DNA from: Pterobdella sp. o SKG-2022
Lineage: Eukaryota; Annelida; Clitellata; Hirudinida; Piscicolidae
Assembly: GCA_964035795.1 (NCBI GenBank)
Contig: OZ038323.1
Coordinates: forward strand, 9,508,992-9,572,991
Direction: 5' to 3'
DNA: 64,000 nt
The first letter of the stretch is position 1; each line of letters starts with the position of its first letter. Positions 1-12,634 of this stretch are shown here, in pieces. A program made the position numbers and the translations under genes. The notes beneath the pieces were generated by a model that had not been told where the DNA came from, searched no databases, and saw only the letters and a program-made list of their open reading frames with translations.

Positions 1-53
1 ATATATACGAATTTTTGTGTATACAAACCTAATTATCGCTCGTTTGTTTGCAG

Positions 54-283
54 ATCCATTGAGGTTCGAGTGTGAGAGATTTATTTGCCAAAAATTCCTT
101 CTTTATCACAACTCTTATCACTGGAATAACAATCGCTTCATAATATGAACTCCGTGAGACTATAATCCCTAATGTCTTTATAACCACCCACCATTTAACA
201 TTGAATAAATCTCGACTGACACAAACTCACTTTGCTTATAAAACTACAAGTTAATCACCGCATATATTACCTCGGATTAAAAC
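54..283 (+). promoter_or_regulatory. probable 5' UTR exon of the hippocalcin-like gene
   Basis: A pyrimidine-rich acceptor ending in tttgcag at 47-53 lies 230 nt before the start codon at 284, so the 5' leader probably begins in an exon upstream of the window and is spliced here. The leader contains no convincing coding sequence. The start context is aaaacATGG, a good eukaryotic initiation context. No TATA box or other promoter element is claimed. Confidence 0.4.
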
Positions 284-3200
284 ATGGGAAAAGAACAAAG
301 TAAATTGAAGCCTGAAGTTCTCGAAGATCTCCGCAAGAACACGGCATTCACTGACGAAGAGATTCAGGAGTGGTACAGGGGCTTCATGAAAGACTGCCCT
401 TCAGGTTTGTGATTATGTGGTTTTTTGACGTTTTTGTTAGATTGCTTATGGGCTATTGATAATAGTTATAATAACTTTACAACTAGATCCCCATTTAAAT
501 TTTAAAATATGACAGTTATAATATTATTTTAAAGCTCAACTTTGCCATAAAATAGTTCATACCATAAGACTAATAACTCGCTAATTATTTCAAATAAACA
601 TTCCTCACAAGAATACAAGATGCATACTTAATTTAATCCCACTTTTAACAATGGTGATATTACTGTATTAATACTTAAATACAGTAGTTATAAAGTATTT
701 GTATTATTTAACGATCCAAAATATCGGTATAATGTAGAACAAAGTAATGAAAACAAAAACTAAAAATAAATATAATTAGAAAATAATACCGAATTCAGCG
801 TATAATTTTTAAGTAGCATAAGTTATTTTTGTATTTTGAATCCGGTGTGGCGTTTCTAGAAATAGCGTTATTTTATGCCATTCTCTTCAAAGTTGTCATA
901 AATTTGACTCAATTGATCATTGCCTTTGTTATGCCAAAAATAATATTAATTTTATCACTATTATTGCTATTGTTATTATTCGCCAATGTCTTTTTAGTTT
1001 CGATATTTTTTCCTATATATGGTAAACATTTTGTTAGCCTCCTAAAGATTGTTTTTATTCCTAATCTATATACATTATGAGTCGTTTTTAGTATTGTGAT
1101 TGATAACGCAAATACATTTCTTACTCATCATAATGTATTGACGTTTGGTATCTAGCTTAATAACAATAATAATTTTATTAAAAGTTATTTTATTTCCTTA
1201 TATAGTATTATTGCTACTACTACTGCTAATAACAATAGTTATTTATATTATTGTTATTTAAATATATATTTAGTAAAGAAACCTATTTATTTTAGCATTC
1301 TTTCTTCAAACCCTATTAACATGCGCATTGTACGTGCGCCACATGATTTCTAAAAATTATTGATAAATCCATTTTTAATATTACACTCGAATTTTTAAAC
1401 CAATTTTTAACCGACAAAATCTCATACAAAACACTCAAATTCCCTGAGAAACACAACAAAAACACAAAACTCGCAACATCATAAGAGATTATGATAGCGA
1501 ATCCCATAAAAAACATACGATAACTGCAGCTCATCTGATGAAAGACATCATTCCGCAGGTAGACTATCAAAAGAGGAATTCAAAAAGATATACGCCAACT
1601 TTTTTCCTAGTGGGGATGCTTCTTTGTTCGCAGGTGGGGGTTTTTGTGACAGTTTTATTCCCTTTTTTCGCCTCTTTGGCGCTAAGTAAATCATTAATAT
1701 TATTATAACTATGTTATCAACATCATCATTGTTATTATTATTATTTTATCAAAATTATTATTATTATGTTATCAACATCATTATTGTTATTTTACTATTA
1801 TTGTATTAACATTATTATTCTTATTATTAGTTTTATTTGTCAAAAATTAAGGTAAATTCTCAATTTTTGACGAATAACAGCAAAAATTTTAAAAACACAA
1901 GGCACTCACAATGTCTTTAAAAGAATATTTTTATTATTATTGTTATTTTTTTCAGTTACATTATTATTATCATTGTTTTCATTAGTTTTTCTCGTACTTC
2001 TACTTTTTGTGCTTTCAAGTTACCAAATTATATTGGCGTTGATGAATAAGGCTTATATTATTTTAGGTTGCTCAACTTTTTTATAATGTTTCAACACAGT
2101 GTTTTTTCTGTGTTATGACTTTTATTTAATTTTTTCATTACTTTATTACTACTACTATTATAACTTTCTTTACTACTGCCACTGTTAATATGAATAATAT
2201 CATTCCCAATACCTCTATTCTATTATTATTACTTCTACCACCACTACTTTTCATGTTATTGCTACTTCACCTTTTCACAGACATTTTATGTATTTTTTTA
2301 TATAGTAATTATCTATAAAACATCAAAATGAGGAATTTCAATACATTTATTGTAACTTCAATATTATTACTATAGTTTCTATTGCTACTATTACATCTAC
2401 TACTACTTCCACCTCCCACTTCGTCTGCTGTAAATAACTTGAATAGATTTTTTCTGATAAATTATAAATTCAACGTTTGTTTTTTAACGTGTGGTCATTA
2501 TCAATCAATCAATCTTCAATGCACCTTTCTTGAAGTTGTGAAGTTTTGCTTCAATAGACATCCATTATATTCGGAGTGACTGAGATTTATAACAAGACAG
2601 CTATTATTAATGACAGTCGTAACGACATAAATAACAATACGAATGAAAAGCATAAAACAAAAAAAATAATAATTATAAAGTTTTTAAAAAATATGATAGA
2701 ATAATAATAATAAGATCTTTTGTTATTTGAACATTTCTCACCGATGCTTTTATTAATAGCTTTTATTTATTTTTTATAGGTTCATTGAAAATATTTTGGT
2801 ATGTTTATCTCGGTTCATTTTTAGTTATTTATATTATATTTTAATATATAGCACTAATAAAAATAATAATACTTTGTTTTTTTATTGCGTACCAAACTCT
2901 GCTTACATATCTCTATTTATTTGTATGCCCTCTTTCCAGTCTTTTTCTTATTTCCACACCAACAGCTAGTATTTATCAAAATATTTTGTTTTTTTGATAA
3001 TTTTTCATTATTTTATCGTTAATCAAGCAAATATATACATTTTTCTCTTATTTATGTACCGATAAATTCCTACTTTAACAATATTTAAGTTGATTTCAGT
3101 TTACAGCTATATAATAAAATATGAGAAATTATATTAGTTGTAGTAAACTTAGAAGAAATTGATAAAATTAACAAAAATTAGCAATAATAACAACTATAAT

Positions 3201-6200
3201 AATAATATTCATTGTTTTTACATGCGTGAAAATAATGCTGGTGTTAATCAGGATGCTGTACAAACAAGACTTTGTTTTTGATGGCGAAAGGTAGGCAAAC
3301 AGCGCTCAACGTTGATATCTCAAAAACTGCAATCATTCCGTGTTTTCAAAATATGGTTGTTTCATAGTTTGATAGTCGCCATTATGAAAATGATATTAAC
3401 GAGAATAATTATTTGGTGGTAGTTATGGATATCTTAATAATATTAAAGATAATAACAGTTTTATAAATGATAATGATATCGTTAATTATTAGAAGCAGCA
3501 TAACTGAGGTATTAATAATACTAATAATAATACTGATCGATAAACTCGTACAAACACAAAAGTGGATGGCTAATAGTAGGAAATGTGATAAAGTTTACTC
3601 ACAAAACCTTCTTTATATTCGTATCTCAATAGTTCAATGCTTAGAAAAATATAATCGTCTGATTAGTAAGTTGGATTCACAGAGAGAGAATCTTTTTTTT
3701 ACAGATTCTACGTTAAAAAATTTCTTCATGTTTTTCTCTCCATAATTCATGAATCGTATCATGGAAACTATCTAGTGTGGTTATTAATCTCAAATCATCT
3801 GTCTTGCAAAATCTCCAAATAACAGTATTATATCACAATAGTCAAAATAAATTTAGTAAATTCTCAGCAAAAATTCTCTTAGATTTTTATCAATATATCA
3901 CGTATAAAAATACCTATTTATTTTTTTATGAATAGTTTTGTTCATAAAAATGCTGTTATAATATTATTATTATTTTTATACAGCGTAATATACAAATTTC
4001 AATACATTCTTATTAATGTATCATATAAAATGACATTCTTATTAATACATTGAAAAATAGTTTTTAGAGATGTATGTATAATGTTGATCTGCTTTCACAT
4101 TCATCAACAACTTCACAATTTGCTCATGCTTTGCTTCTATTTTTGAATCCTCTTGCTTCAACTCTGCTATTGTTACTAGTTTTGGTTTGGTGTATTTTCG
4201 ATGGATAATCTTTTTGTGTTATACTTCATTTGCATTGTTTTTTTGTATTCTCTTTCGTTTTTATGTAGTTTTATTTGTTGAAATAAATCTTTTTTATAAT
4301 ATTTTTATTACTATTTGTTTTTTTTTGTATTAATTGGTTAATTAATTTTATTTCTTATTTATATTCACACTAACTATTAAGGATGCAGTTCAAGGCATTT
4401 ATTCCTATGAACCTACACAGTTTTTAGCGTTGAGGCTTTTATTTTTATTCTTGTCGTTTGATATTTTTACTATTATTTTTTCTTAAATTTTTTTTCCCTC
4501 AAGTTTTTTTTAATTTTTTTTGTCTAAATTTTTATTATCATTTTGTCCAGGGCATGACGTTAAACTGCACCGAAGACAGCGTCTCCAAATTGAGACTGCT
4601 TTCCTGTTATAACCTGGATAACAGTAGACTTCGGTAACAGGTATCGACAAACTGATATCCTGGTATCGTTGTCATTTGGCTTGGCGGAGGATCATTATTT
4701 ATTGACAACGGTAAGGCAAACTGCCCAAGTGTGGGAACGGCGGTTCTTGAAATCCGATAGTTTCATGTTGGACGTTAGCTTGGGCTGGCAGTTCTATGAA
4801 AACTTTGTCCCAACTAAAAATGGCTTTCATTAGCCGACTGCTGTATACCCCAGCTACTGGGACGCCTACAGCAGTATAATCTAAAATGGATATTATTATT
4901 ATTATTATGGCTTTTGAAGGAGGAAAATGTATATTATTCAAATCAAAGCACATTCAGAAATATTGTATTTAAAAGCTTTTAACATTTCGTCTTGTAATAA
5001 TCATCAAATATCTCAAATTTTGAACAAAATAATAATAATAATGAATGCTTGAAAAAATATATAATATAAATAATAGCAACTATAGTCCTGGGCATGACGT
5101 TGAACTGCACCGAAGATAGCGTCTTTAAATTGAGACTGCTTTCTTGTTATAACCTGGTAACATTAGACTCTGGTAGCAGGTATCGTTGGCATTTGGCTTG
5201 GCGGATGATCTTTTTTTGTTGACAAGGCAAACTGTCCAAGTGTGGGAACGGCGGATTTTGAATTCGATAATTTCAAATTGGAGGTTAGCTCGGGCTGGCA
5301 GTCTATAAAAATTTTTCCAAAATAAAATGGCCTATTTTATTAATTACTCAATTATAGTGTCAATAACCTGGGCCGACTGCTGTCAACCCCAGTTACTGGG
5401 GCATGTAAAACATTATAACCTAACTGGATTAATAATAGCACTACCACTCATCAGCATCGGATGTGGCAGCCCGGATTACTGACACCCATGCCCACCCCAA
5501 ACCCGCATGGTTATTGTCTTCATAAGTGTCATAATTGGCTTTTGAGGTTTTTTGTCTTCATTATATTTTTCTCATTCAGTTTTTTCCATACATATCTTTT
5601 CATCATTGGTGTAGGCGGATCACCTTGAGTTTGTTCTTTTTTTGATGGAGTAAAATAAGCTCTTGTTAGTATATCTCACCGCAATGATGTCTGTGTATCA
5701 GGGTAGCTACCACTAGCAGTGATAATAATAAGAATAATAATATAAATAATGGTTATTTAGTTAATACGGTAGCCAACACAATAATTAAAATTTTTCAGAG
5801 TATCGGATGATATAACTAATAAATGCTTAGCCTACGAACAATATATTGAACATAAAACAATGCTTTTTAAGTTGACTAGCTCACAAAGTTTAGAAATCAT
5901 TGTGTTAAATAAATGATAAAGAAGGTTATTATGAGGCTTTGAAGGAAGCTTAATGATTAATTTAATAAGGCTATTTGAAATTTCAGTATCGAGTATGCCA
6001 CAGAAATATTAACTGCATTTTTGAGTTTATGATCGTTAGCCAAGCATAATAGGTTTTTTCACCATAAAAATGCATTTCTTCGATTCATTTGTGTTTTATT
6101 CATTTTTTAGTTTTTCTATGCATTATTTTTTATTTTTATTTTTTTTATATGTCAGATGAATATAGTAAATCTCATGAATTTTACGGCTTTTATTACATGC

Positions 6201-9200
6201 CTATATCCCTTCAGTGCTTTCATTTCATTATGCAAAACTACTTTTGAAGCCATTATTAAAGGTGTAGATAATATTTTCAATTCTACATGGCAATGATGAT
6301 AGGGAAGAAGAATTTTTAATTTTTCATGGCGGTGAGGAAGAAGAGGAAGAGGAGAAGAACTCAAAATTTCATTTTAGGTGCATATAAAGCTAATTTCAAA
6401 CTTCCACATATATGAAAGATGGCGGTTTTTTCATCTTTGAAATTCATTCAATAAGTTTTCACACTTTGTGCTTTATCGTTAACAAATTACTTTAGGCATT
6501 TTTTATAATATTTTACTCTTTTTGGCTCAACTAATAACCACATTATTCTCCCATCACTATTTTTTTCGACTATAGTTTTCACTGGATTTAAGGGCTTCTG
6601 TAGCAAACCTAGCTTCTAAACTTCATCACCCGTCAACACGATGATGAAATTTTCATACTTGGTTTTTTATTATTTCCAAGAATGAGAACCTTAAAAAGGA
6701 TTTATTTAGTTTTCATTGTTATATCTTCGAGCAAAAAGAGTTGCATGGCGAACCAGGGAAGTTTTTAAAAATTGCACCCAAAAATTCATAGTGTTTTCCA
6801 TTTCACAAAACATCAACATTAATAGTAATATTGTTCGCAGGTGTTTTATAATAGTTTTTATGTTCGTATGTTTTTACAAATTCCTAATTGATTTTTTGCA
6901 TAGTAATAAAAGTTATTTATGTGTCTTTTTACATTAACTAAAGAGTAAAAAAATCTTTATGGTATTTTATATACATTAATAAATGCCTGTATGGCTTCCA
7001 AAGGGGGTGATGGCATTTCAATTGTTTGTTTCACCCCTAATTGCAGCAATTCTTACGGCAGTTATGATAGCAGTATTGTGTGTAATTAAGGCATTATTTG
7101 GCATATAGTATATGCAAATATATACCTTAACTCAATTTTCTACTCTACCTTTCGAAGTCAACTATCTTTATATCATATTTCTCACGCATAAATTTTGTGA
7201 TCTGTCTTCTAACTACAAGTATCAGTACTCAAGCATCCCTTTAAGGTCTTGTGAACGATAGTCTTCGAAAATCTTTTGAATTTTTAAAATCATGATGACA
7301 TTTGCAATTTTTTGATGATAATTTTTCTTAACATATCAGACTCATGAAGTAAATGCCACTATAATCTTATTGTATTTGTAATGAACTATATACAAATATA
7401 TTTTTAATATTCATAGATAGAGGTATGAGGGTTTTGAATGCAGAAATATAATCAATATCAAGCTTGTGGCTTTTGAAGCATAAACGCGCATGTTTTGGTT
7501 TTATTGACTTCCGTTCATCACCTCGTAGCTTTCATAGATTGTATGAATTTAATCAACTTTGATATATCAATAAAATCTTCGGTTATCTGCATTCTCGTAG
7601 TGTTTTTTGTTTTATCAATAGACATTTGACGCATACTTTGAATTTATTATTATTATTATTGTTATTATTATTTTTTAAATTATTATTTCTATGTTATTAT
7701 TATTATTATTATTATTTTCATCGCCATCATTATCATTTATATTAATTGGATCGCAAATTTGTTTTTAACAAACAATTTTTTTTTTGATTAAAAGTAAATT
7801 TCTACGATTTCTTGTATTTCGCGCAAATTTTATTTTTATTCATTTTTAAATAAAAGTTAAAATTTTTCAAGTAAATTGATATATTTCACATCAAAAGACC
7901 TTTTAAATTCATAATTTAAGCTGATGTCCAATTTGAAGGCTTTTACTGCAGTTTTTTTCTGTGTATACGTTCTTTAAATCGTTTGAATCGTTGTTCTTAT
8001 GCTACTTTTTTTTAATTGGTTAGGCAACCCATAATGTTTTTTATATTCATTATTTTTTTTATTATTATAATTTTTTATTGAATTTCTTTTTTTGATTTTT
8101 ATTATATGTATAATCTCTTTTATAATTTTTAATTTAATTTTTCATTATTTTTGAAAAATCATCATCTTCACGTTTATGCTCTGTTTCATATCCCTGGAAA
8201 TTCTTGCAGACGAATAACCAAACAAAAAGCTTCTAATAAGCCGTTTATGCTGTTTGAAAACGCCAATTCGCTTGTTTTATTGTCCGAGGCAATCAGTCTG
8301 AAAGGTTTTCTGCTAGTAAAAAAATGATAAAAATTGTGCGCTATAAAATCGATATATTAATGGTTGGTAATTATTGATTTTTTTTATTATTATTTTTTTA
8401 AAGACAATCTTTCTTCAATATTTTGTAACGTAAAACATCAAATAAGAGGAATTTTCAATACATTTATTGAGAATCGGAAGCTATAATTTTTGATAAGTTT
8501 AGCCTTATCATAAAACGTTAGCTAAATAAATTTTTTCGTCAGTATTTTTTTTTTGTAAAATTGATCTTTTTATATTCTTCCAACATTTTTCAATATGACA
8601 TAGTTTAAAGATAAACAAAACGACGAAATCTACTTTTAATTAACTGACAGCATTAAAATAATAACAAAAATAATAAGAAGAATTACACTCATAAAAATAA
8701 TAGAGTAAATAAAGTATGAACTGTTCCCGGCATAAAGGCACAGTTTATTGGTTTAATCAAGTCATAAAACATGTTTAAGTTCACTTTTTGTGTATTTTGT
8801 TATACAGATTTGTAAGCTCACTTTTTTGCTTCGCAAAATTGCAACTTCACTAGCGTAATAATAACAATAATGAGGATAATGGTTATAAGCCATATTACCA
8901 CCGGTGCTACTCATGTCAATGATTATTCTTATAATAATAAACTAAGTCATAATACTTCTATTAAAGCTACTGCTACTACTAACAATACTACTACTACTGC
9001 TACTATTACAGCTACTAATACTACTACTACTACTACTACTGATAGTAATTATAAAAATGATGAGTCAAACCATTATCGCTAGGATAAGTGCAGAATATAA
9101 AAAAATTCCCTTAAATCATCATCAAATGAAATCACGATGAAACTAAGATACTCAAGGAGGATGCGTTTAATAGAGTAGAATATAAGAATGAAAGAAGAGA

Positions 9201-12200
9201 GAAGTTGGTATAAAATAAAGTTATGAAAATTATTGATTTTCATCATTTTTTTAATTATAAATGCTATTATGATTACTATTTTTTTTCATTCATATTATCA
9301 GCTTTATTATTATTATCTATTGGTATGTTTTGATTTAAATGGTATCTATTGGCACTCAAATAAACCCTCTCATACCCTCACTGATGCGTCAGGATTACTA
9401 CTGTTTTTTATACTTGAAACACTTATAATTGATTTGCTTTATTTCTCTGTAGTTTTTTTCACAGTGTAACCTATTTCATGTTATGTTGAAATGAAATTTG
9501 TATACACACCAAGTGATGAATGTCCTTTCGAATAGAAATAACAGATGGCATGTTTTTTCATTAAAAATTAAAAATACCTTTGTTTCTATATTCCTGTTAG
9601 TCGATAATTATTATTACTGAAGAGAGTTTTTTTAAGTAAGTAAGATATTTCTTTTTATCTTTAAATAACTTTTTTATGATTCGTTTAGGTTTTTCAAATA
9701 ATATTCCCCATTATAGGGAATATCGCTTCTCACTCCCAGTAGACTTCAAAAACTGGTTTTTTCTCAAAATTCTCATGAATCATTTTAATGAAATCATAGT
9801 TTCAAAAAACTATAATCAGAGTTTTGTTAGTTCCACCCTCATCATGGCATCATCCCCGCAACCCCCTCCCCCCCTCTTCAATCAGGCCACGTCTTCAGGA
9901 CATTCGACATGAACAATGACGGAACCATAGACTTCAGGGAATTTCTCTGTGCTCTATCTGTCACCTCCAGGGGTAATCTAGAACAGGTTTGTGGAAGAGG
10001 GGAATGGGATTGGATTGGAGTGGTGTGTTGGGGCGTTGTGAGGTAAGTTGTAAATTGGTGTGATGTTTTGTACGGAAATGTGTTTTATAGGATTGGATGT
10101 GGGTTAATAAAAACTTTTTTGATGGAATGAAATGACATATAGAATATACATGTAGTTAGAAACTACAATAGAATATAATTCATTACTAGTAATTCAATAG
10201 ATGGTTGTATGGTATTCTAAAATATAAAATACAATGCAAATCACTACCAAATAACATAAAGCACAACGATTGGTCTCGGAAGTCCTTGACTGAACGCCAC
10301 ATATTACTATTGCAGTAGTGAAGAGAGACACATTAATCCTCTAGGGGTTTTTTATGGGCGCATTTCTATTGCGATAAATCTTTCCGTTGTATTGAGATTT
10401 ACCGCTTAAATTTCTATTGTACATTTGCTCTTATCATTAATAGCGCTATTTTTGAACAAACGGTAGTAAAAGAATCGGAAGGAAACTTTGATTTCGAATA
10501 AAAATCTAGTAAAAATAAGATTAAAACGTCAAATTTTATCAGCGGACACTTTCTGACTAAAACGGGTGGGTATCGATTATTTTTCTTAAATGACCCGCTC
10601 ACTTCTCCCATTTCAACCCACATTATTTCGTATCGTTTTCTTTCTTTGGGGATCTCCTTTGGCACTACATTATCGCCTTTTTGATTGCTTTGCTTTCTTT
10701 TGTTTTTTATTATTTATTGTTGTTTTTTGTATTTTTTAATAATTTTTTTATTATTTTTCTTATTTCCATTTATTTGTTAATGTTGCTTTGTTAACGAAAA
10801 GCTTTGTACTTGATAAAATTACCTTCAGTGTTCAAGTAACTTGCAGTATTTACTTTGGCTAAAGAAAATTATTATTTATCTATGTTTTTTATTTTCATGT
10901 ATATTTTGGTGTTAGTCTTGATATCTTGTTGTTATTTTTCAACACTTGTTATTCAGTGTAATGATTTTTACATTATAACCATGATTTTATTTTTTCTTGA
11001 TAATGATTTGTTTTTCGTATTATTATTTCATAAGTTTTATTTTATCAGCCATATAGGTTCAGGATACATTAAGTCTGTCGATATTAATTTTTTGTAATAT
11101 CGTTTTTGTAAAATATATCGACTTTTGTATAATTATACTGTTTTTTAAACAATCAGAGATACTTTTATCTCTGTTTTGTTTTTCATTGATATAACTTTTG
11201 ATTATTTTTTTTTATTGCTATATAATTTTATTAATTTTTTCTTCTATTTTTATATATCCCATCACTACTATTTTTAAACTATTATTATTTCTTCAACTAT
11301 TTTTCTTTTATTTTTTTCTTATTATGTATACTATTTTTTTGGCTAGATGTATCATAGTATTGAACGGGCTGTTTTCTTATGTATTGTAACTACTAATACG
11401 AGCATAAAATTAGTCAAATGTATATGCGACTGTATTCAATAGAGCCACGAGTACCTCTGTATAAATAATTTGATTGATAATTAAAAACCTCATTAATCTA
11501 TCTAATATAAATAGTTGATTCAATTGAAATATCAATTATTCAATTAAATAGGGGTGTAATATTTTATCGAACATTTTTTTAAAAAAATTTTTTAAAACTA
11601 GCTATCAGAAAAAATAGCAATTTTTCTTTAGGGATTCAGAGTATTATATTGCTACTCCATGGTAGCTCTTATTATAATACAGTATACACAATGCAACGTT
11701 GAAATTATTAAAATCCACTACGATCGTTAATTCAAAACAAGCTCGAAGCATTTTTTTCTAAATTTTTAACATTTCTTTTGTAAAACTTCAAAACGAGACA
11801 GTTTCAGATATTAATCCTCCATAAAAAGTCATAAACTTCAATAACTTCAACCTTATCCTAAAACATTTCTATAAATTCTTAATGCATTAAAAGCATTATA
11901 CACTCCATACCTTAGTATTGATAATAATATCAACCACCATATAAGCACTGTGAGACACCCTATTCAATAATATTGATAATAATATCAACTGCATTCAGAA
12001 ACTGAAGTGGGCTTTCAATATGTATGATTTGGACGGCAATGGCTTCATATCCAAGAGGGAGATGCTTGAGATTGTCTCGGTTGGCTTTTTCCATGTATTT
12101 TTTAGTGTATTTATGTGGTTGTCTTGAATATCATGGGTTAAAGCTATAAATAATGGAGATAATACAAAAATTTAATGATTCTGTTTTCTACTTTATAAAG

Positions 12201-12634
12201 TCTGATAAATCATTGAATGAACACTTTTGAATATTGTTATCTTTGGTATTCAAAGATTGTTGTATTAAACAATTACACATAAACTCCACTCCACTTCTAC
12301 AAAAATATTTGAAGATTATCTTCAAATGCTTCACAGGATAAAAAAATGTTACTCACTAACATAAGCCAAATCTAAATACATACACGAACACGGTCGATAT
12401 AATAAAGTCCGTACATTATTATTATTAATACGCCCATAGGCTATATACAAGATGGTGGGTAGTTCTATGAAAATGCCAGAAGACGAGTCAACACCAGAAA
12501 AGAGAACAGACAAAATATTCAGACAGATGGACAAAAACCTGGACGACCGTCTGTCCCTCAAAGAGTTTATCGACGGTGCAATGAATGATTCTACTATCGT
12601 ACAACTTCTACAGTGTGAACCGGGACAAGCTTAA
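284..12634 (+). CDS. hippocalcin/neurocalcin-like neuronal calcium sensor (5 exons, 190 aa)
   Basis: Joined exons 284-404, 1559-1633, 9886-9986, 11999-12079 and 12440-12634 give a 190-residue protein, the usual length for this family. All introns are GT-AG and all phases fit. The N-terminus [13 protein letters not shown] fits the N-myristoylation signal of calcium-myristoyl switch proteins. The degenerate first EF-hand carries the family CPxG signature (CPSG, residues 38-41), which disables calcium binding. EF2 loop is residues 73-84, EF3 109-120, EF4 157-168. Family knowledge: membrane-recruited calcium sensors in neurons and sensory cells. The EF4 loop has Asp at position 6, where Gly is nearly invariant. 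Intron 2 is 8.25 kb, far larger than introns of the other genes here. Hippocalcin, neurocalcin and VILIP are too similar for me to choose one name; hippocalcin/neurocalcin fits best. Confidence 0.93.
4545..4890 (+). repeat. interspersed repeat, copy 1
   Basis: About 345 bp beginning GGGCATGACGTTAAACTGCA and ending near AATCTAAAATGGA, followed directly by a short (TTA)n tract. A diverged direct copy lies at 5085-5428. The microsatellite-like 3' tail is typical of retroposed elements (SINE or LINE end), but I recognise no tRNA promoter boxes or reverse-transcriptase coding, so the class is unassigned. Confidence 0.6.
5085..5428 (+). repeat. interspersed repeat, copy 2
   Basis: Direct, diverged copy of the element at 4545-4890, sharing the head GGGCATGACGTTGAACTGCA, the internal block GGCAAACTGtCCAAGTGTGG and the end CCGACTGCTGT..CCCAG.TACTGGG. 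It has small indels relative to copy 1 and an insertion near 5335-5365. Confidence 0.6.

Larger units (their letters stand above)
1634..9885 (+). other. intron 2 of the calcium-sensor gene, repeat-rich
   Basis: This 8.25-kb intron holds no recognisable coding exon. It contains many interrupted (TTA/AAT)n and (ACT)n tracts (for example 1713-1760, 7646-7720, 8950-9040) and two diverged copies of an interspersed repeat (listed separately). The acceptor at its 3' end has a strong C-rich pyrimidine tract (9855-9880). Confidence 0.7.

Noticed and set aside
8870..9082. Thr/Asn-rich 70-codon frame
   Set aside because: Encoded by degenerate (ACT)n/(AAT)n repeats within the 8.25-kb intron of the calcium-sensor gene.
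12349..12561. Minus-strand frame over the last calcium-sensor exon
   Set aside because: Antisense shadow of exon 5.
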